Source: an uncultured delta proteobacterium
GTDB lineage: Bacteria > Desulfobacterota > Desulfobulbia > Desulfobulbales > Desulfurivibrionaceae
Length of the DNA: 64,000 nt
Assembly: GCA_903869265.1 (NCBI GenBank)
Contig: CAIPYE010000017.1
Span: 422,955-486,954 of the forward strand
Direction: 5' to 3'
This document shows, one piece after another, positions 35,686 through 44,769 of the stretch (position 1 is the first letter of the stretch; each line of letters begins with the position of its first letter). Both the position numbers and the translations under genes were made by a program. Below the pieces are notes generated by a model, which saw only the letters and a program-made list of their open reading frames with translations, was not told the DNA's origin and did not search any database.

Positions 35686-37686
35686 ATGAAAAAGCGGGCA
35701 ATCGAGGGAAAAGACCGGCGCCCGGCCATGGTGGGCGGATTTTTTTTGCTGCTGGCGGTGGTGTTTGCGGTGGTGGCCATAAAAAGTCAGTTTTTTGGGA
35801 GTATAGGAGAGCAGGCAACGGGCGACGGGCAGAAGGAGGAGCAGGTCAGCACCGTCACAGGCGGAGGTCGGAGAAATATTTATGACCGGAACTTCATGGA
35901 ACTGGCGGTGAGCTTTCAACGGAGTTCCCTGTATGCTAGGCCATTGGAGCTTGAGGCTCCCGAGGAAGTTTCCCGTGAGGTTGCAAAAATTCTCGGAGTG
36001 GATGAGAAAAGTATTCTTTCGGCCCTGAAGGGGGAAAGAAGTTTTGCTTGGCTTGGCAGGGATCTTTCCCGAGAGAAAGCGGTGAAGATCGCCGACCTCA
36101 ATTTGAAAGGGGTCTATCGCATCAATCAGGTGCAGCGGTTTTATCCGGGAAACCAATTGGGCGCCCACGTGATAGGTTTTTTAAAGGATGAACAGGGGTT
36201 GTCCGGGGTCGAGTTTTATTATGACAGCGTTCTGCGCGGCGGCGGGGTGTATGACCCGAGACTGGCTGCAGCCGGGGTGAGCAGGAAAATAGCCGAGGGA
36301 AGCGATAGCGCCAGCCTTATCCTGACCATCGACATCCATCTCCAGAATATTTTGGAGCAAAAACTGAAAGCCCTTGTCGGCAGCACGAGGGCCAAAGCCG
36401 GGGTGGCTGTGCTCATGGCCCCGGATACGGGGGAGATTATCGGGTTGGCCAGCCTGCCGGATTACGACCCCAATCGGTTCTGGGAATTCAGCGCCGAGGC
36501 GCGGAGGAACCGGGCTGTTGAGGATATCCTTGATCTTGGCGCGATGAACCGTTTGTTCCAGGCAGCTGCCGCAATGGATAACAGGATCGCCCAGGAAAAA
36601 AGCGGGGTTTCTGGAAACGAGACAGCCCCGGAGCAGGAAACGGTGGCCCAGAGGGCTGCCTGGAATGTGGTGCAGGATGGTCGGTATATTTCCCCGGAGG
36701 GGGTTGGTTTTGGGCAGACCCCGGTTGGACGTGACGAGTTCAATGCCTTTGCGGACAGGATCGGTTTGACCGTCAAGGGTGAGGTGGATTTGCCCGAGGC
36801 GCTGTTTGCCTTAAAGGATGTGAATATTGATCCGGCGAACAAAACCGTCGCGATGCAGGCGGAAAATTCCCCTGAATCGGCAAAGGCCATGGTTCCGCGC
36901 GCTGAAAAAGAATCCGTCCCGACGGCAACCCCCCTGGCCTTGCTGTCGGCATTTTGCCGGTTGATCAATGGGGGTCAGGTGATGACGCCCCATGTGCTTC
37001 GCGCTGTCTGGCAGGATGAGCAGGTGTGGGATGTGCCGGTCCGGCAGGGGATCGGGGAGTTTGTCGTGCGGCCCGAGGTAAGCACTGGCATGCGCAGCGA
37101 AATGAAAAAGGCTGCGGGGGCTGGGCGGGGTAATTTTGTCATCGAGTCGTTGCTGCAAAAGAATCTTGCCTTGCAGAACCCGGCGCAGGCGGCAAAAGAG
37201 GGCGGCGAAAAAGCAGGCGCGGGTCAACCGGTAATGGAGAGCATTCTCTTGGGAATGGCCCCGTTGGAACACCCTGAAATAGCCATGATTGTTGTGCTTG
37301 AGGGTGCCTACATCGATCCGTCGGCCAAGTCGCCGGTTCGAGACCTTGCCGAAGAGATGATGCCCCAGGCAAGAACTGCGCTCCAGAACAAAGTAAAACC
37401 CCCCACAGCCAGGGAACTGGCGGTGCGCGAAACCGGCTACTACAAAAAAATGGAAATGATTCAAGCCAAGTCCACCCTGCCTACAGCTTTGACCCAAGGG
37501 CCGCAGGGGCTTGTCATGCCCGATGTGCGTGGCTTGAGCGGGCGCAAGGCGATGCAGGTTCTGCAACAGTACGGGGTGAGATTACAGATCACCGGCTCGG
37601 GACAGGTGGTAAGTCAATACCCCTTGGCCGGGACCACTTTGCGGGGCGTCGAACAGTGTGTGCTGCACCTGAAAACGATGCAGTAA
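35686..37686 (+). CDS. ftsI: FtsI/PBP3-like protein lacking catalytic motifs
   Basis: 666 residues at the ftsI position. A membrane anchor (about 15-33) precedes a class B PBP pedestal domain (GGGRRNIYDRNFMELA at 59; VQRFYPGNQLGAHVIGFLKD at 149; GLSGVEFYYDSVLRG at 171). The transpeptidase scaffold follows: LILTIDIHLQ, then AVLMAPDTGEIIGLASLPDYDPNRFW. Normal enzymes read NRAVxDxYEPGSTFK next; here NRAVEDILDLGAMNR (275-289) puts Ala286 at the catalytic Ser and Arg289 at the Lys. No SxN occurs around 340-350 (FGQTPVGRDEF) and no KTG around 490-515. The downstream TPLALLSAFCRLINGGQVMTPHV is kept. A PASTA-like domain (LVMPDVRGLSGRKAMQVL) covers 609-663. The reading frame is intact, so it is a maintained pseudoenzyme, not a broken gene. 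Confidence 0.88.
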   Translation: MKKRAIEGKDRRPAMVGGFFLLLAVVFAVVAIKSQFFGSIGEQATGDGQKEEQVSTVTGGGRRNIYDRNFMELAVSFQRSSLYARPLELEAPEEVSREVAKILGVDEKSILSALKGERSFAWLGRDLSREKAVKIADLNLKGVYRINQVQRFYPGNQLGAHVIGFLKDEQGLSGVEFYYDSVLRGGGVYDPRLAAAGVSRKIAEGSDSASLILTIDIHLQNILEQKLKALVGSTRAKAGVAVLMAPDTGEIIGLASLPDYDPNRFWEFSAEARRNRAVEDILDLGAMNRLFQAAAAMDNRIAQEKSGVSGNETAPEQETVAQRAAWNVVQDGRYISPEGVGFGQTPVGRDEFNAFADRIGLTVKGEVDLPEALFALKDVNIDPANKTVAMQAENSPESAKAMVPRAEKESVPTATPLALLSAFCRLINGGQVMTPHVLRAVWQDEQVWDVPVRQGIGEFVVRPEVSTGMRSEMKKAAGAGRGNFVIESLLQKNLALQNPAQAAKEGGEKAGAGQPVMESILLGMAPLEHPEIAMIVVLEGAYIDPSAKSPVRDLAEEMMPQARTALQNKVKPPTARELAVRETGYYKKMEMIQAKSTLPTALTQGPQGLVMPDVRGLSGRKAMQVLQQYGVRLQITGSGQVVSQYPLAGTTLRGVEQCVLHLKTMQ

Positions 37687-37708
37687 TGGAAGAAGCTGGG
37701 TACTGGAC

Positions 37709-39304
37709 ATGGGAAAAAACAATAACCTTGCCGCAGTATCTTTACGGAAGTTGGTCGAGGAGATAGAGATCGTGAATCCGGGCAGCCTACAGGACAAAGC
37801 GATACGCAGCATCACCGCCGATTCTCGCCAGGCTGGCCCTGGGGCGTTGTTTGTCGCGATTCCTGGGCTGACCGTGGATGGCCATGACTATCTGGATGCT
37901 GCAGTAAAAAAAGGTTGTGCCGCCGTGCTGGTTGGCAAGGGGCGTTGCCGGGGCTGGAAGCATGCCAAGGTCGCCTGTCTGGAGGCTGTTGATACCTCAA
38001 AGGGGCTGGGGCAGGCAGCGGCCGGTTTCCACGGCCATCCAGCCCGGCGGATGTGCATGATCGGGATCACCGGCACCAACGGCAAGACCACGACAACCTA
38101 TCTTTTGGAGTCGATCATCAGACAGGCCGGGGGCAACCCAGGGGTGATCGGCACCGTGAATTATCGGTACAATGCGGTGGAAATTCCCGCGCCGTTCACC
38201 ACCCCTGATCCGGTAAGCCTGCACCGGATACTGGCTGAGATGGCGGATAGCGGCGTTACCCATGTCATCATGGAGACTTCCTCCCATGCCCTGGAGCAAA
38301 AAAGGGTGGAGGGCATTCTCTTCGATGCGGCTCTTTTTACCAATCTGAGCCGGGATCATCTTGATTTTCATGGGGATATGACCAGTTACTTTGCAAGCAA
38401 GAAGAGGCTCTTCACCGAGTACCTGAAACCCGATGGCAAGGCGGTTGTCATCTGTGATGACCGGGACGATTCCGACATAGATTGGGGTCGGCGCCTGCTG
38501 GCCGAACTACGGGCTGACAAGACCTTGGGCTATACGGGAAAGAAGGGTCGGACCCTGGTGGACTGCGGCTTTGCCGGAACCACGATCGGTGTGCGGGAGG
38601 CTCGGGAGAGCCTGACCGGAACCGTGGCCAGCCTGACAACCCCGGCAGGGGAATTGGAGGTTCGGTCCGATCTGGTCGGAACCTTTAACCTGAAAAATCT
38701 CCTCGGCGCGGTTGGGGTGGCAGCGGCACTGCAAATTTCCGGGGAAAAGATTATTGATGGTTTGGCCCAGGCCCAGGCAGCGCCTGGGCGGTTGGAGCGG
38801 GTTTCGGCCCCGGACGGGGTCAGCGTTTTTGTTGATTTTGCCCACTCCCCGGATGCGCTGGCCAATGTGCTGCAGACCATGCGTCACCTCACCACAGGTC
38901 GACTGATCGTGATTTTCGGCTGCGGCGGGGACCGCGATCGCGGGAAGCGTCCGCTCATGGGCAAGGTGGCCGGGTCGATGGCCGATGTGGTTGTGCTCAC
39001 CTCGGATAATCCGCGCAGTGAGCGGCCTGCCGCCATCCTGCGGGACATTGAGGCGGGAATTTTGCAAACCTCCCTGCCGCGTTTGCGCCTTGAGGCTCTT
39101 CTTCAGAGGGAAGCAATGCAGGGCTACGATATTATTCCTTCCCGCCGGGAGGCGATCAGGGAAACCATCCGCCATGCCCGGCCCGGAGACGTGGTGCTGT
39201 TGTGCGGCAAGGGACATGAGACCTATCAGATAACCCCGGAGGGGAGATTTTTTTTCGATGACAGGCTTGAAGCCGCAGCCCAGGCTGCGGTGCTCAACTG
39301 GTGA
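37709..39304 (+). CDS. murE: UDP-MurNAc-L-Ala-D-Glu:meso-diaminopimelate ligase
   Basis: 531 residues. It adds the third amino acid to the peptidoglycan precursor, with ATP, in the cytoplasm. The N-terminal UDP-binding part has ITADSRQAGPGALFVAIPG; the ATP loop is ITGTNGKTTTTYLLE near residue 118; SSHALEQKRVEGI and NLSRDHLDFHG follow. The DNPR motif at 433-436 (TSDNPRSE) selects meso-diaminopimelate, so the wall is A1-gamma type. Length is at the upper end of normal. It follows ftsI by 22 bp. Confidence 0.96.
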   Translation: MGKNNNLAAVSLRKLVEEIEIVNPGSLQDKAIRSITADSRQAGPGALFVAIPGLTVDGHDYLDAAVKKGCAAVLVGKGRCRGWKHAKVACLEAVDTSKGLGQAAAGFHGHPARRMCMIGITGTNGKTTTTYLLESIIRQAGGNPGVIGTVNYRYNAVEIPAPFTTPDPVSLHRILAEMADSGVTHVIMETSSHALEQKRVEGILFDAALFTNLSRDHLDFHGDMTSYFASKKRLFTEYLKPDGKAVVICDDRDDSDIDWGRRLLAELRADKTLGYTGKKGRTLVDCGFAGTTIGVREARESLTGTVASLTTPAGELEVRSDLVGTFNLKNLLGAVGVAAALQISGEKIIDGLAQAQAAPGRLERVSAPDGVSVFVDFAHSPDALANVLQTMRHLTTGRLIVIFGCGGDRDRGKRPLMGKVAGSMADVVVLTSDNPRSERPAAILRDIEAGILQTSLPRLRLEALLQREAMQGYDIIPSRREAIRETIRHARPGDVVLLCGKGHETYQITPEGRFFFDDRLEAAAQAAVLNW

Positions 39305-39345
39305 TGGTCGGAAGAAGCAGGCAAGCTCTCTAAAGAGGGGGAGGG

Positions 39346-40839
39346 ATGATGGATCTGGCAATGGTGCGGAAAACAGGTGCTTGCGGCATGAAAAACGGGA
39401 GAACGGAAAAGAATTCTGGTTCTGATCCCATGCAGAATCCGCTCTGGACGCTGTCTCAGGTTCTTTTGGCAACAGGAGGAAGATTCCTGTCCGGCAAGAC
39501 CAAGGCGGGATTCCGGCGGGTCTGCACGGACAGTCGGGCCATTGAGCCGGGGGATCTTTTCGTGGCCTTGCGCGGGGAGACCTTTGACGGCCATGCATAT
39601 CTTGCCCAAGCCGTGCAAAAAGGTGCTGCCGGGCTGGTGGTTGACACGGAGCCCGAGAAGATGCCGCCGGTCCCGGTGGTGTTGGTGGCGGACACCCTCC
39701 GCGCCCTCGGTGATCTGGCGGCCTACCGGCGATCGTTGATGCCGGATCTGCAAGTGGTGGCGATGACCGGAAGCTGCGGCAAGACCACGGTCAAGGAGAT
39801 GATTGCCGCGATCCTGAGCAGAGAATACAACGTGCTGAAAACACAGGGTAACTTCAACAATCTGATCGGTCTGCCGCTTTCCTTGTTGCCGGTTGAGTAT
39901 CACCATGATTTCGCGGTGCTGGAGATGGGCATGAATCAGCCCGGCGAGATCGCCAGGCTCACGGAAATCGCGGACCCGGACATTGCCTGCATCACCAATG
40001 TCCAGGACGCCCATCTTGCGGGCTTGAGCGACATCGCCGGGGTGGCCAGGGCCAAGGGCGAGCTTTTTGCCGGGATCAAGGCTTGGGGCAAGCTGGTGGT
40101 CAATATCGATGACAAAAGGGTGCGGGGCATAGCCCGGCGGTGCAGCCAGAAAAAAATCACCTTTGGCCGCAGCCCCAAGGCGGATATTCGCGGCATTCGC
40201 TTGCGCAGTTTGGGCGAGCGTGGCATGGCCTTTACCCTCCAGATCGGCGCCAACGAGGCCAGGGTGAAAATTCGGGGTCTTGGGGCGCATAATGTGCAGA
40301 ACGCCCTGGCTGCAGCAGGCATGGCCCATGCGGCAGGGGTGAAGTTCAAGGATATCGTGGCAGGACTGGAGAGTTTCGCGCCCTTTGAAAAGCGACTCCA
40401 GGTGCAGAAACTCACTGGCGGAATCAGGTTGATAAACGACGTGTATAACGCCAATCCCTCTTCTGTTCTGGCCGCGCTTGAGACCCTGCACCAGATGGAC
40501 CGCACCCACAAGAAGGTGGTCATCCTCGGGGATATGCTTGAGCTCGGGACACAGAGTGTTGCGGCCCACCAGGACATAGGTCGGCAGGTGGCCCGGATCG
40601 GGTTCGATGCGTTGCTGGTGGTTGGCGAATTTGCCGAAACCCTGGTTGGTGCCGCCTGGAAGGCGGGGATGAGCAAGAAGAAGGCGATGTTTTTTGCGAA
40701 CAAGGAACAGATCGGCGAGTGGTTGCGCGAAAACATCGCCGCCGGCTTCCTGAAGCCGGGAGACTGGGTGCTGGCCAAGGGCTCGCGCGGGATGCGGATG
40801 GAAACAATCACCCATGATCTGCTTGAGAAGCAGGGCTAA
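39346..40839 (+). CDS. murF: UDP-MurNAc-tripeptide:D-alanyl-D-alanine ligase
   Basis: 497 residues from the ATG at 39346, directly behind a GGGGGAGGG Shine-Dalgarno; the ATG at 39430 matches the usual MurF N-terminus better (PLWTLSQVLLATGG) and may be the true start. It adds D-Ala-D-Ala to the UDP-MurNAc-tripeptide. Motifs: VCTDSRAIEPGDLFVALRG, ATP loop MTGSCGKTTVKEMI, NFNNLIGLPLSLL, and NDVYNANPSSVLAAL in the C-terminal domain. Part of the dcw run; mraY starts 11 bp later. Confidence 0.95.
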   Translation: MMDLAMVRKTGACGMKNGRTEKNSGSDPMQNPLWTLSQVLLATGGRFLSGKTKAGFRRVCTDSRAIEPGDLFVALRGETFDGHAYLAQAVQKGAAGLVVDTEPEKMPPVPVVLVADTLRALGDLAAYRRSLMPDLQVVAMTGSCGKTTVKEMIAAILSREYNVLKTQGNFNNLIGLPLSLLPVEYHHDFAVLEMGMNQPGEIARLTEIADPDIACITNVQDAHLAGLSDIAGVARAKGELFAGIKAWGKLVVNIDDKRVRGIARRCSQKKITFGRSPKADIRGIRLRSLGERGMAFTLQIGANEARVKIRGLGAHNVQNALAAAGMAHAAGVKFKDIVAGLESFAPFEKRLQVQKLTGGIRLINDVYNANPSSVLAALETLHQMDRTHKKVVILGDMLELGTQSVAAHQDIGRQVARIGFDALLVVGEFAETLVGAAWKAGMSKKKAMFFANKEQIGEWLRENIAAGFLKPGDWVLAKGSRGMRMETITHDLLEKQG

Positions 40840-40850
40840 GGACAGACACC

Positions 40851-41930
40851 ATGCTCTACCATCTTCTCTATCCGCTCCATAGCTACTTCAGCGCGCTGAA
40901 TGTTTTTCGCTATATCACCTTCCGCGCCATCGGGGCCACGCTGACCGCCTTTCTTATCCTGCTGCTGGTTGGCAACCGATTCATCAAGATGATGCAGGAA
41001 AACCAGATCGGCCAGGTGGTGCGGGAGGACGGCCCGGAAAGCCATTTCAGCAAGCGGGGGGTCCCCACCATGGGGGGGGTGCTGATTCTTTTTGCCGTAT
41101 CCGTCACCACCCTGCTCTGGGTCGATCTCTCAAATGCCTTTGTGTGGATCATTCTCGGGATAACCCTTTGGTTCGGGGCTATCGGCGCCTATGACGACTA
41201 CCGCAAGATAAAGAAGCAGAACAGCAAGGGCCTCAGCGCCCGGGGCAAGATTTTCTGGCAGTTCCTCGGCGCCTTGGCGGCCGGATTGCTCATCTATAAC
41301 AACCCGAATTTTGACGGGCACTTGAGCTTTCCGTTTTTGAAGAATATCCAGCCCGATTTGGGCGTCTATTATGTGCTTTTCGCCACCCTGGTGGTGGTCG
41401 GCGCTTCCAACGCCGTGAATCTCACCGACGGCCTTGACGGCTTGGCCACCGGACCCACGGTGGTGACGAGCAGTGTCTATCTGCTCTTCTCCTACCTGGC
41501 CGGGCATGCTGGGCTGGCGGCATATCTGCAAATCCCCTATGTGCCGGGGGCCGGTGAGGTAGCGGTCTTTTGCGGCGCCCTGGTGGGGGCCAGCCTCGGC
41601 TTTCTTTGGTTCAATGCCTATCCGGCCCAGATTTTCATGGGAGATGTGGGTTCCCTGGCCTTGGGCGCCGCCCTTGGTCAGGTGGCGATCATCATCAAGC
41701 AGGAGATGCTGCTGGCCATTGTCGGCGGGGTTTTTGTCATGGAGGCGCTTTCGGTCATCCTGCAGGTCGGGTTTTTCAAGATGACCGGCGGAAAGAGGAT
41801 CTTTCTCATGGCTCCGTTTCACCACCATTTTGAAAAGAAGGGTTGGACTGAGCCCAAGGTAGTGGTTCGGTTCTGGATCGTTTCCATTGTTCTGGGCCTA
41901 AGCGCCCTGGCGACCTTGAAGTTGCGTTAG
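40851..41930 (+). CDS. mraY: Phospho-N-acetylmuramoyl-pentapeptide transferase
   Basis: 359 residues with ten membrane helices. It makes lipid I from UDP-MurNAc-pentapeptide and undecaprenyl phosphate at the inner membrane. Signature residues: KRGVPTMGGVLIL near 65, GAYDDYRKI with the Asp pair near 118, NAVNLTDGLDGLATGP near 190, GDVGSLALGA near 265 and the His motif FHHHFEKKGW near 325. Full length and typical. Confidence 0.97.
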   Translation: MLYHLLYPLHSYFSALNVFRYITFRAIGATLTAFLILLLVGNRFIKMMQENQIGQVVREDGPESHFSKRGVPTMGGVLILFAVSVTTLLWVDLSNAFVWIILGITLWFGAIGAYDDYRKIKKQNSKGLSARGKIFWQFLGALAAGLLIYNNPNFDGHLSFPFLKNIQPDLGVYYVLFATLVVVGASNAVNLTDGLDGLATGPTVVTSSVYLLFSYLAGHAGLAAYLQIPYVPGAGEVAVFCGALVGASLGFLWFNAYPAQIFMGDVGSLALGAALGQVAIIIKQEMLLAIVGGVFVMEALSVILQVGFFKMTGGKRIFLMAPFHHHFEKKGWTEPKVVVRFWIVSIVLGLSALATLKLR

Positions 41931-41954
41931 AAAAAACAGGCGGAAGATGAAAAG

Positions 41955-43379
41955 ATGAGCACGAATCTCAAGGAAATACTGCAACCCGGAGCCCACGTTG
42001 TCGTGGTGGGCCTTGGCAAGTCAGGGGTTTCCGCGGTGCGATTCCTGCTCACGCTTGGCGTAAAAATATCGGTTTCAGAGGGTGGCCGTCAGGAGAACCT
42101 TGAAGGAGACTTGGTTCGGTGGCTGAAGGAGAAGAGAGTTTTTGTAGAAACTGGCGGCCACACCTCTGAGCTTTTAAATTCGGCAGATTGCATTTTGGTA
42201 AGTCCGGGCGTTCCGCTCGACATTGCGCCCCTCGCGGCGGCACGGGGAAAAGGCATTCCGGTGCTGGGCGAGCTAGCCCTGGCCAAGGATTTTCTTAAAG
42301 CCACGGTGGTGGCAGTGACCGGCACCAACGGCAAGAGCACGGTGACAACCCTGATCGGTGATCTGCTCACCGGCAGCGGCAAAAAGGTCTTTGTGGGCGG
42401 AAATATCGGGACCCCCCTGGCCGAGTATTTGGCCGGGCCGCAGGAGTGTGCCGCGGTGGTTCTTGAGGTGAGCAGCTTTCAGCTGGACAGCGCCGGGGAA
42501 TTTCGGCCCCAGGTGGGGGTGCTGCTCAACATCACCCCGGACCATTTGGATCGTTATGCATCCTATGGGGAGTATGTCGATTCGAAGATGTCGCTCTTTA
42601 AAAACCAGCAACCAGGCGATGTGGCGGTGGTCAACGGGGATGATTCCGCCATTGCCGAATGGCTGGGCAAAGCGGCGGAGCAGCAAAGCCCCTGGCCGAT
42701 ACGGAGTGACATCCGGCAATACAGCTCTGGCGACAGGACCGGGATGGCGGCTTGCCTCTGTGGGACCAAGGTCCGGATTGCCACGGGGGACGCTTCGGCA
42801 AAGAAGACCGAGGAGTATGAATTGGCGGGAACCCCGCTGGCACACGCGCCAAACACCGAAAATGCCATGGCGGCTATTCTGGCGGTCCGGGCCATGGGGT
42901 GCAGCCCGGAAGCCATCCAGAAAAATTTGGCCGGATTCGTGCCTCTGCCGCATAGGCTGGTCCTGGTGGCTGAGGTTGATGGGGTCTCCTACTACGACGA
43001 TTCCAAGGCCACCAATGTCGGGGCTGTTTTTTCTGCCTTGGGCGGCATGAAGCAACCGGTGGTACTCATCGCCGGAGGGAGAGACAAGGGCGGCGGCTAC
43101 GAGATGCTGCTCCCCCTGGTGCAGGAAAAGGTCCGGGCCATGGTTCTGATCGGCGAGGCGCGGGAGGCAATGGCGGAAACCTTTGCCAAGACCACAAAGA
43201 TAGCCTTTGCCGAGGAAATGGACGAGGCGGTGCAACTGGCGCGAACACTAGCAGAGAAGGGAGACGCAGTGTTGCTGTCTCCGGCCTGCGCGAGCTTTGA
43301 CATGTTCAGAAGTTACAGCCACCGAGGCGAGGTGTTTGCCCAGGCTGTGAGCGGATTGGCGCGGCAGGAAGCGCGATAG
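41955..43379 (+). CDS. murD: UDP-N-acetylmuramoylalanine:D-glutamate ligase
   Basis: 474 residues. It adds D-glutamate to UDP-MurNAc-L-Ala. N-terminal Rossmann part VVVVGLGKSGVSAVRFLL, LVSPGVPLDIAPLAAA, ATP loop VTGTNGKSTVTTLIGDLL near residue 117, GGNIGTPLAEYL, LEVSSFQLDS, NITPDHLDRYASY and the C-terminal YYDDSKATNVGAV, IAGGRDKGGGYE. The next gene in nearly all dcw clusters is ftsW; here it is a 62-residue cysteine protein instead, 78 bp further on. Confidence 0.96.
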   Translation: MSTNLKEILQPGAHVVVVGLGKSGVSAVRFLLTLGVKISVSEGGRQENLEGDLVRWLKEKRVFVETGGHTSELLNSADCILVSPGVPLDIAPLAAARGKGIPVLGELALAKDFLKATVVAVTGTNGKSTVTTLIGDLLTGSGKKVFVGGNIGTPLAEYLAGPQECAAVVLEVSSFQLDSAGEFRPQVGVLLNITPDHLDRYASYGEYVDSKMSLFKNQQPGDVAVVNGDDSAIAEWLGKAAEQQSPWPIRSDIRQYSSGDRTGMAACLCGTKVRIATGDASAKKTEEYELAGTPLAHAPNTENAMAAILAVRAMGCSPEAIQKNLAGFVPLPHRLVLVAEVDGVSYYDDSKATNVGAVFSALGGMKQPVVLIAGGRDKGGGYEMLLPLVQEKVRAMVLIGEAREAMAETFAKTTKIAFAEEMDEAVQLARTLAEKGDAVLLSPACASFDMFRSYSHRGEVFAQAVSGLARQEAR

Positions 43380-43457
43380 CGTCAACGACCGAAAAAACGT
43401 CCGGACTGCCTGCTCTCTCGGGGGCACGGTTGGGGCGGAAAAAGGGGGGGAAAGGTC

Positions 43458-43646
43458 ATGCAAACAGTGTGCTGTGTGTGCCAGAAAACCAAGAGTCAGG
43501 CCGGGTGGATACAGGGACAGGCCGGCAAGGAGGGCAGGGTTTCCCACGGATACTGCCCGGACTGTTTTAACCGGACCATGGAGCGGGCGCAAAGCTGGAT
43601 GTTGGCGAGAAAGGCCGGCCAAAACGGCATGGCCCTCGGACGGTAA
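43458..43646 (+). CDS. Small CxxC...SHGYCPxC putative zinc-binding protein in the ftsW position
   Basis: 62 residues, soluble, no membrane helix. The ATG has an AAAGGGGGGGAAAGG Shine-Dalgarno. It has Cys5, Cys6 and Cys9 (VCCVCQK), a central Trp, and SHGYCPDCF at about residues 32-40. This pattern (CxxCxK, G-W, SHGxCPxC) matches the cysteine motif often seen at the C-terminus of deltaproteobacterial PAS and receiver proteins, but here it stands alone. It probably binds zinc through four cysteines. It lies exactly where ftsW is expected, between murD and murG, and is likely co-transcribed with the cluster. Function unknown. Confidence 0.7.
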   Translation: MQTVCCVCQKTKSQAGWIQGQAGKEGRVSHGYCPDCFNRTMERAQSWMLARKAGQNGMALGR

Positions 43647-43659
43647 GGAATAAAAGGGA

Positions 43660-44742
43660 ATGTCCATGCGGATGATCGTAACCGGAGGAGGAACAGGAGG
43701 TCATCTTTTTCCCGGCATTGCCGTGGCGGAAGAGATGCTGCGCCGTTTTCCCCAGGGGAGGATCCTCTTTGTCAGCACGGACCGCGCCATTGACAACAAG
43801 ACCCTGGCCGCACGGTCTTTTGAGAAGAAGGCCATTGCCTGCCTGCCCTTGAAAGGGAAGTCTCTCTTGAAAATGCTCAAGAGCATGGCCCAGCTCCCCA
43901 TCAGCCTGTGGCAGGCCTTGCGGATTGTCCGCGCCTTCAGGCCGCAGTTGGTTTTGGGGGTGGGTGGATATGTGACTGGACCGGTGGTGCTGGCGGCAAG
44001 ACTCATGGGGGTGAAAACCTGCATCCATGAGCAGAATTCAATTCCGGGGATGGCCAACAGGATGCTTGGAAAAATCGTCGACCAGGTATATATTTCCATC
44101 CCCGGCTCCGAGGTTTTTTTTCCCAAGGGCAAGGCCGTGCTCACCGGAAATCCGGTGCGGGCGGAGTTGCTCGATGCGGCTGGTCAGCAGAAGGATCAGA
44201 GCGGGATTAAAACGGTACTGGTTCTGGGGGGCAGTCAAGGCGCCCACCGGGTCAATGGACTGATGGTGGAAGCGTTTGCTCCCAACCCGTCTGCGGAAAA
44301 GGTTCAGGTGAGGCACCAGACGGGGAACAGTGACGAGGAATGGGTGCGCAAGGCTTACGCTACGGCAGGGGTAATGGCCCAGGTTTCTGCCTTTATCAGC
44401 GATATGGCGGCGGCTTATAGGGATGCGGATCTTGTTGTTTCACGGGCTGGGGCGACTACCCTGGCGGAGCTGGCGGTGCTGGGAAAACCGGCCATTTTGA
44501 TTCCATTCCCGTATGCCGCGGATGATCATCAGACGACCAACGCGGCCTTTTTGGCGCAGGGCGGAGCAGCCCTGATGTTTCAGGAGCGGGATCTCGATGC
44601 TCCCAAACTTCGAAGGGAAATCCTGGGGTTGTTACGTGACGCCCCCCGGTTGCAGTCCATGGCGGCCAAGATGAAACAATTCGCCCGCCCCGAGGCGACC
44701 GCCGCCATTGTGGAAAAAAGCATACAGTTGTTGGCCGCTTGA
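43660..44742 (+). CDS. murG: Lipid II synthase (undecaprenyldiphospho-muramoylpentapeptide GlcNAc transferase)
   Basis: 360 residues; the ATG at 43666 is also possible and lies better behind AAGGGA. It transfers GlcNAc to lipid I on the inner face of the membrane. N-terminal VTGGGTGGHLFPGIAVAEE, then GVGGYVTGPVVLAARL, HEQNSIPGMANRMLG, GNPVRAELL, LVLGGSQGAHRVNGLM and the donor site SRAGATTLAELAVLGKPAILIPFP with ADDHQTTNA. All GT28 hallmarks are present. Confidence 0.96.
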   Translation: MSMRMIVTGGGTGGHLFPGIAVAEEMLRRFPQGRILFVSTDRAIDNKTLAARSFEKKAIACLPLKGKSLLKMLKSMAQLPISLWQALRIVRAFRPQLVLGVGGYVTGPVVLAARLMGVKTCIHEQNSIPGMANRMLGKIVDQVYISIPGSEVFFPKGKAVLTGNPVRAELLDAAGQQKDQSGIKTVLVLGGSQGAHRVNGLMVEAFAPNPSAEKVQVRHQTGNSDEEWVRKAYATAGVMAQVSAFISDMAAAYRDADLVVSRAGATTLAELAVLGKPAILIPFPYAADDHQTTNAAFLAQGGAALMFQERDLDAPKLRREILGLLRDAPRLQSMAAKMKQFARPEATAAIVEKSIQLLAA

Positions 44743-44769
44743 GCGGGCAAGTATTGAGGATAGAAGTGC

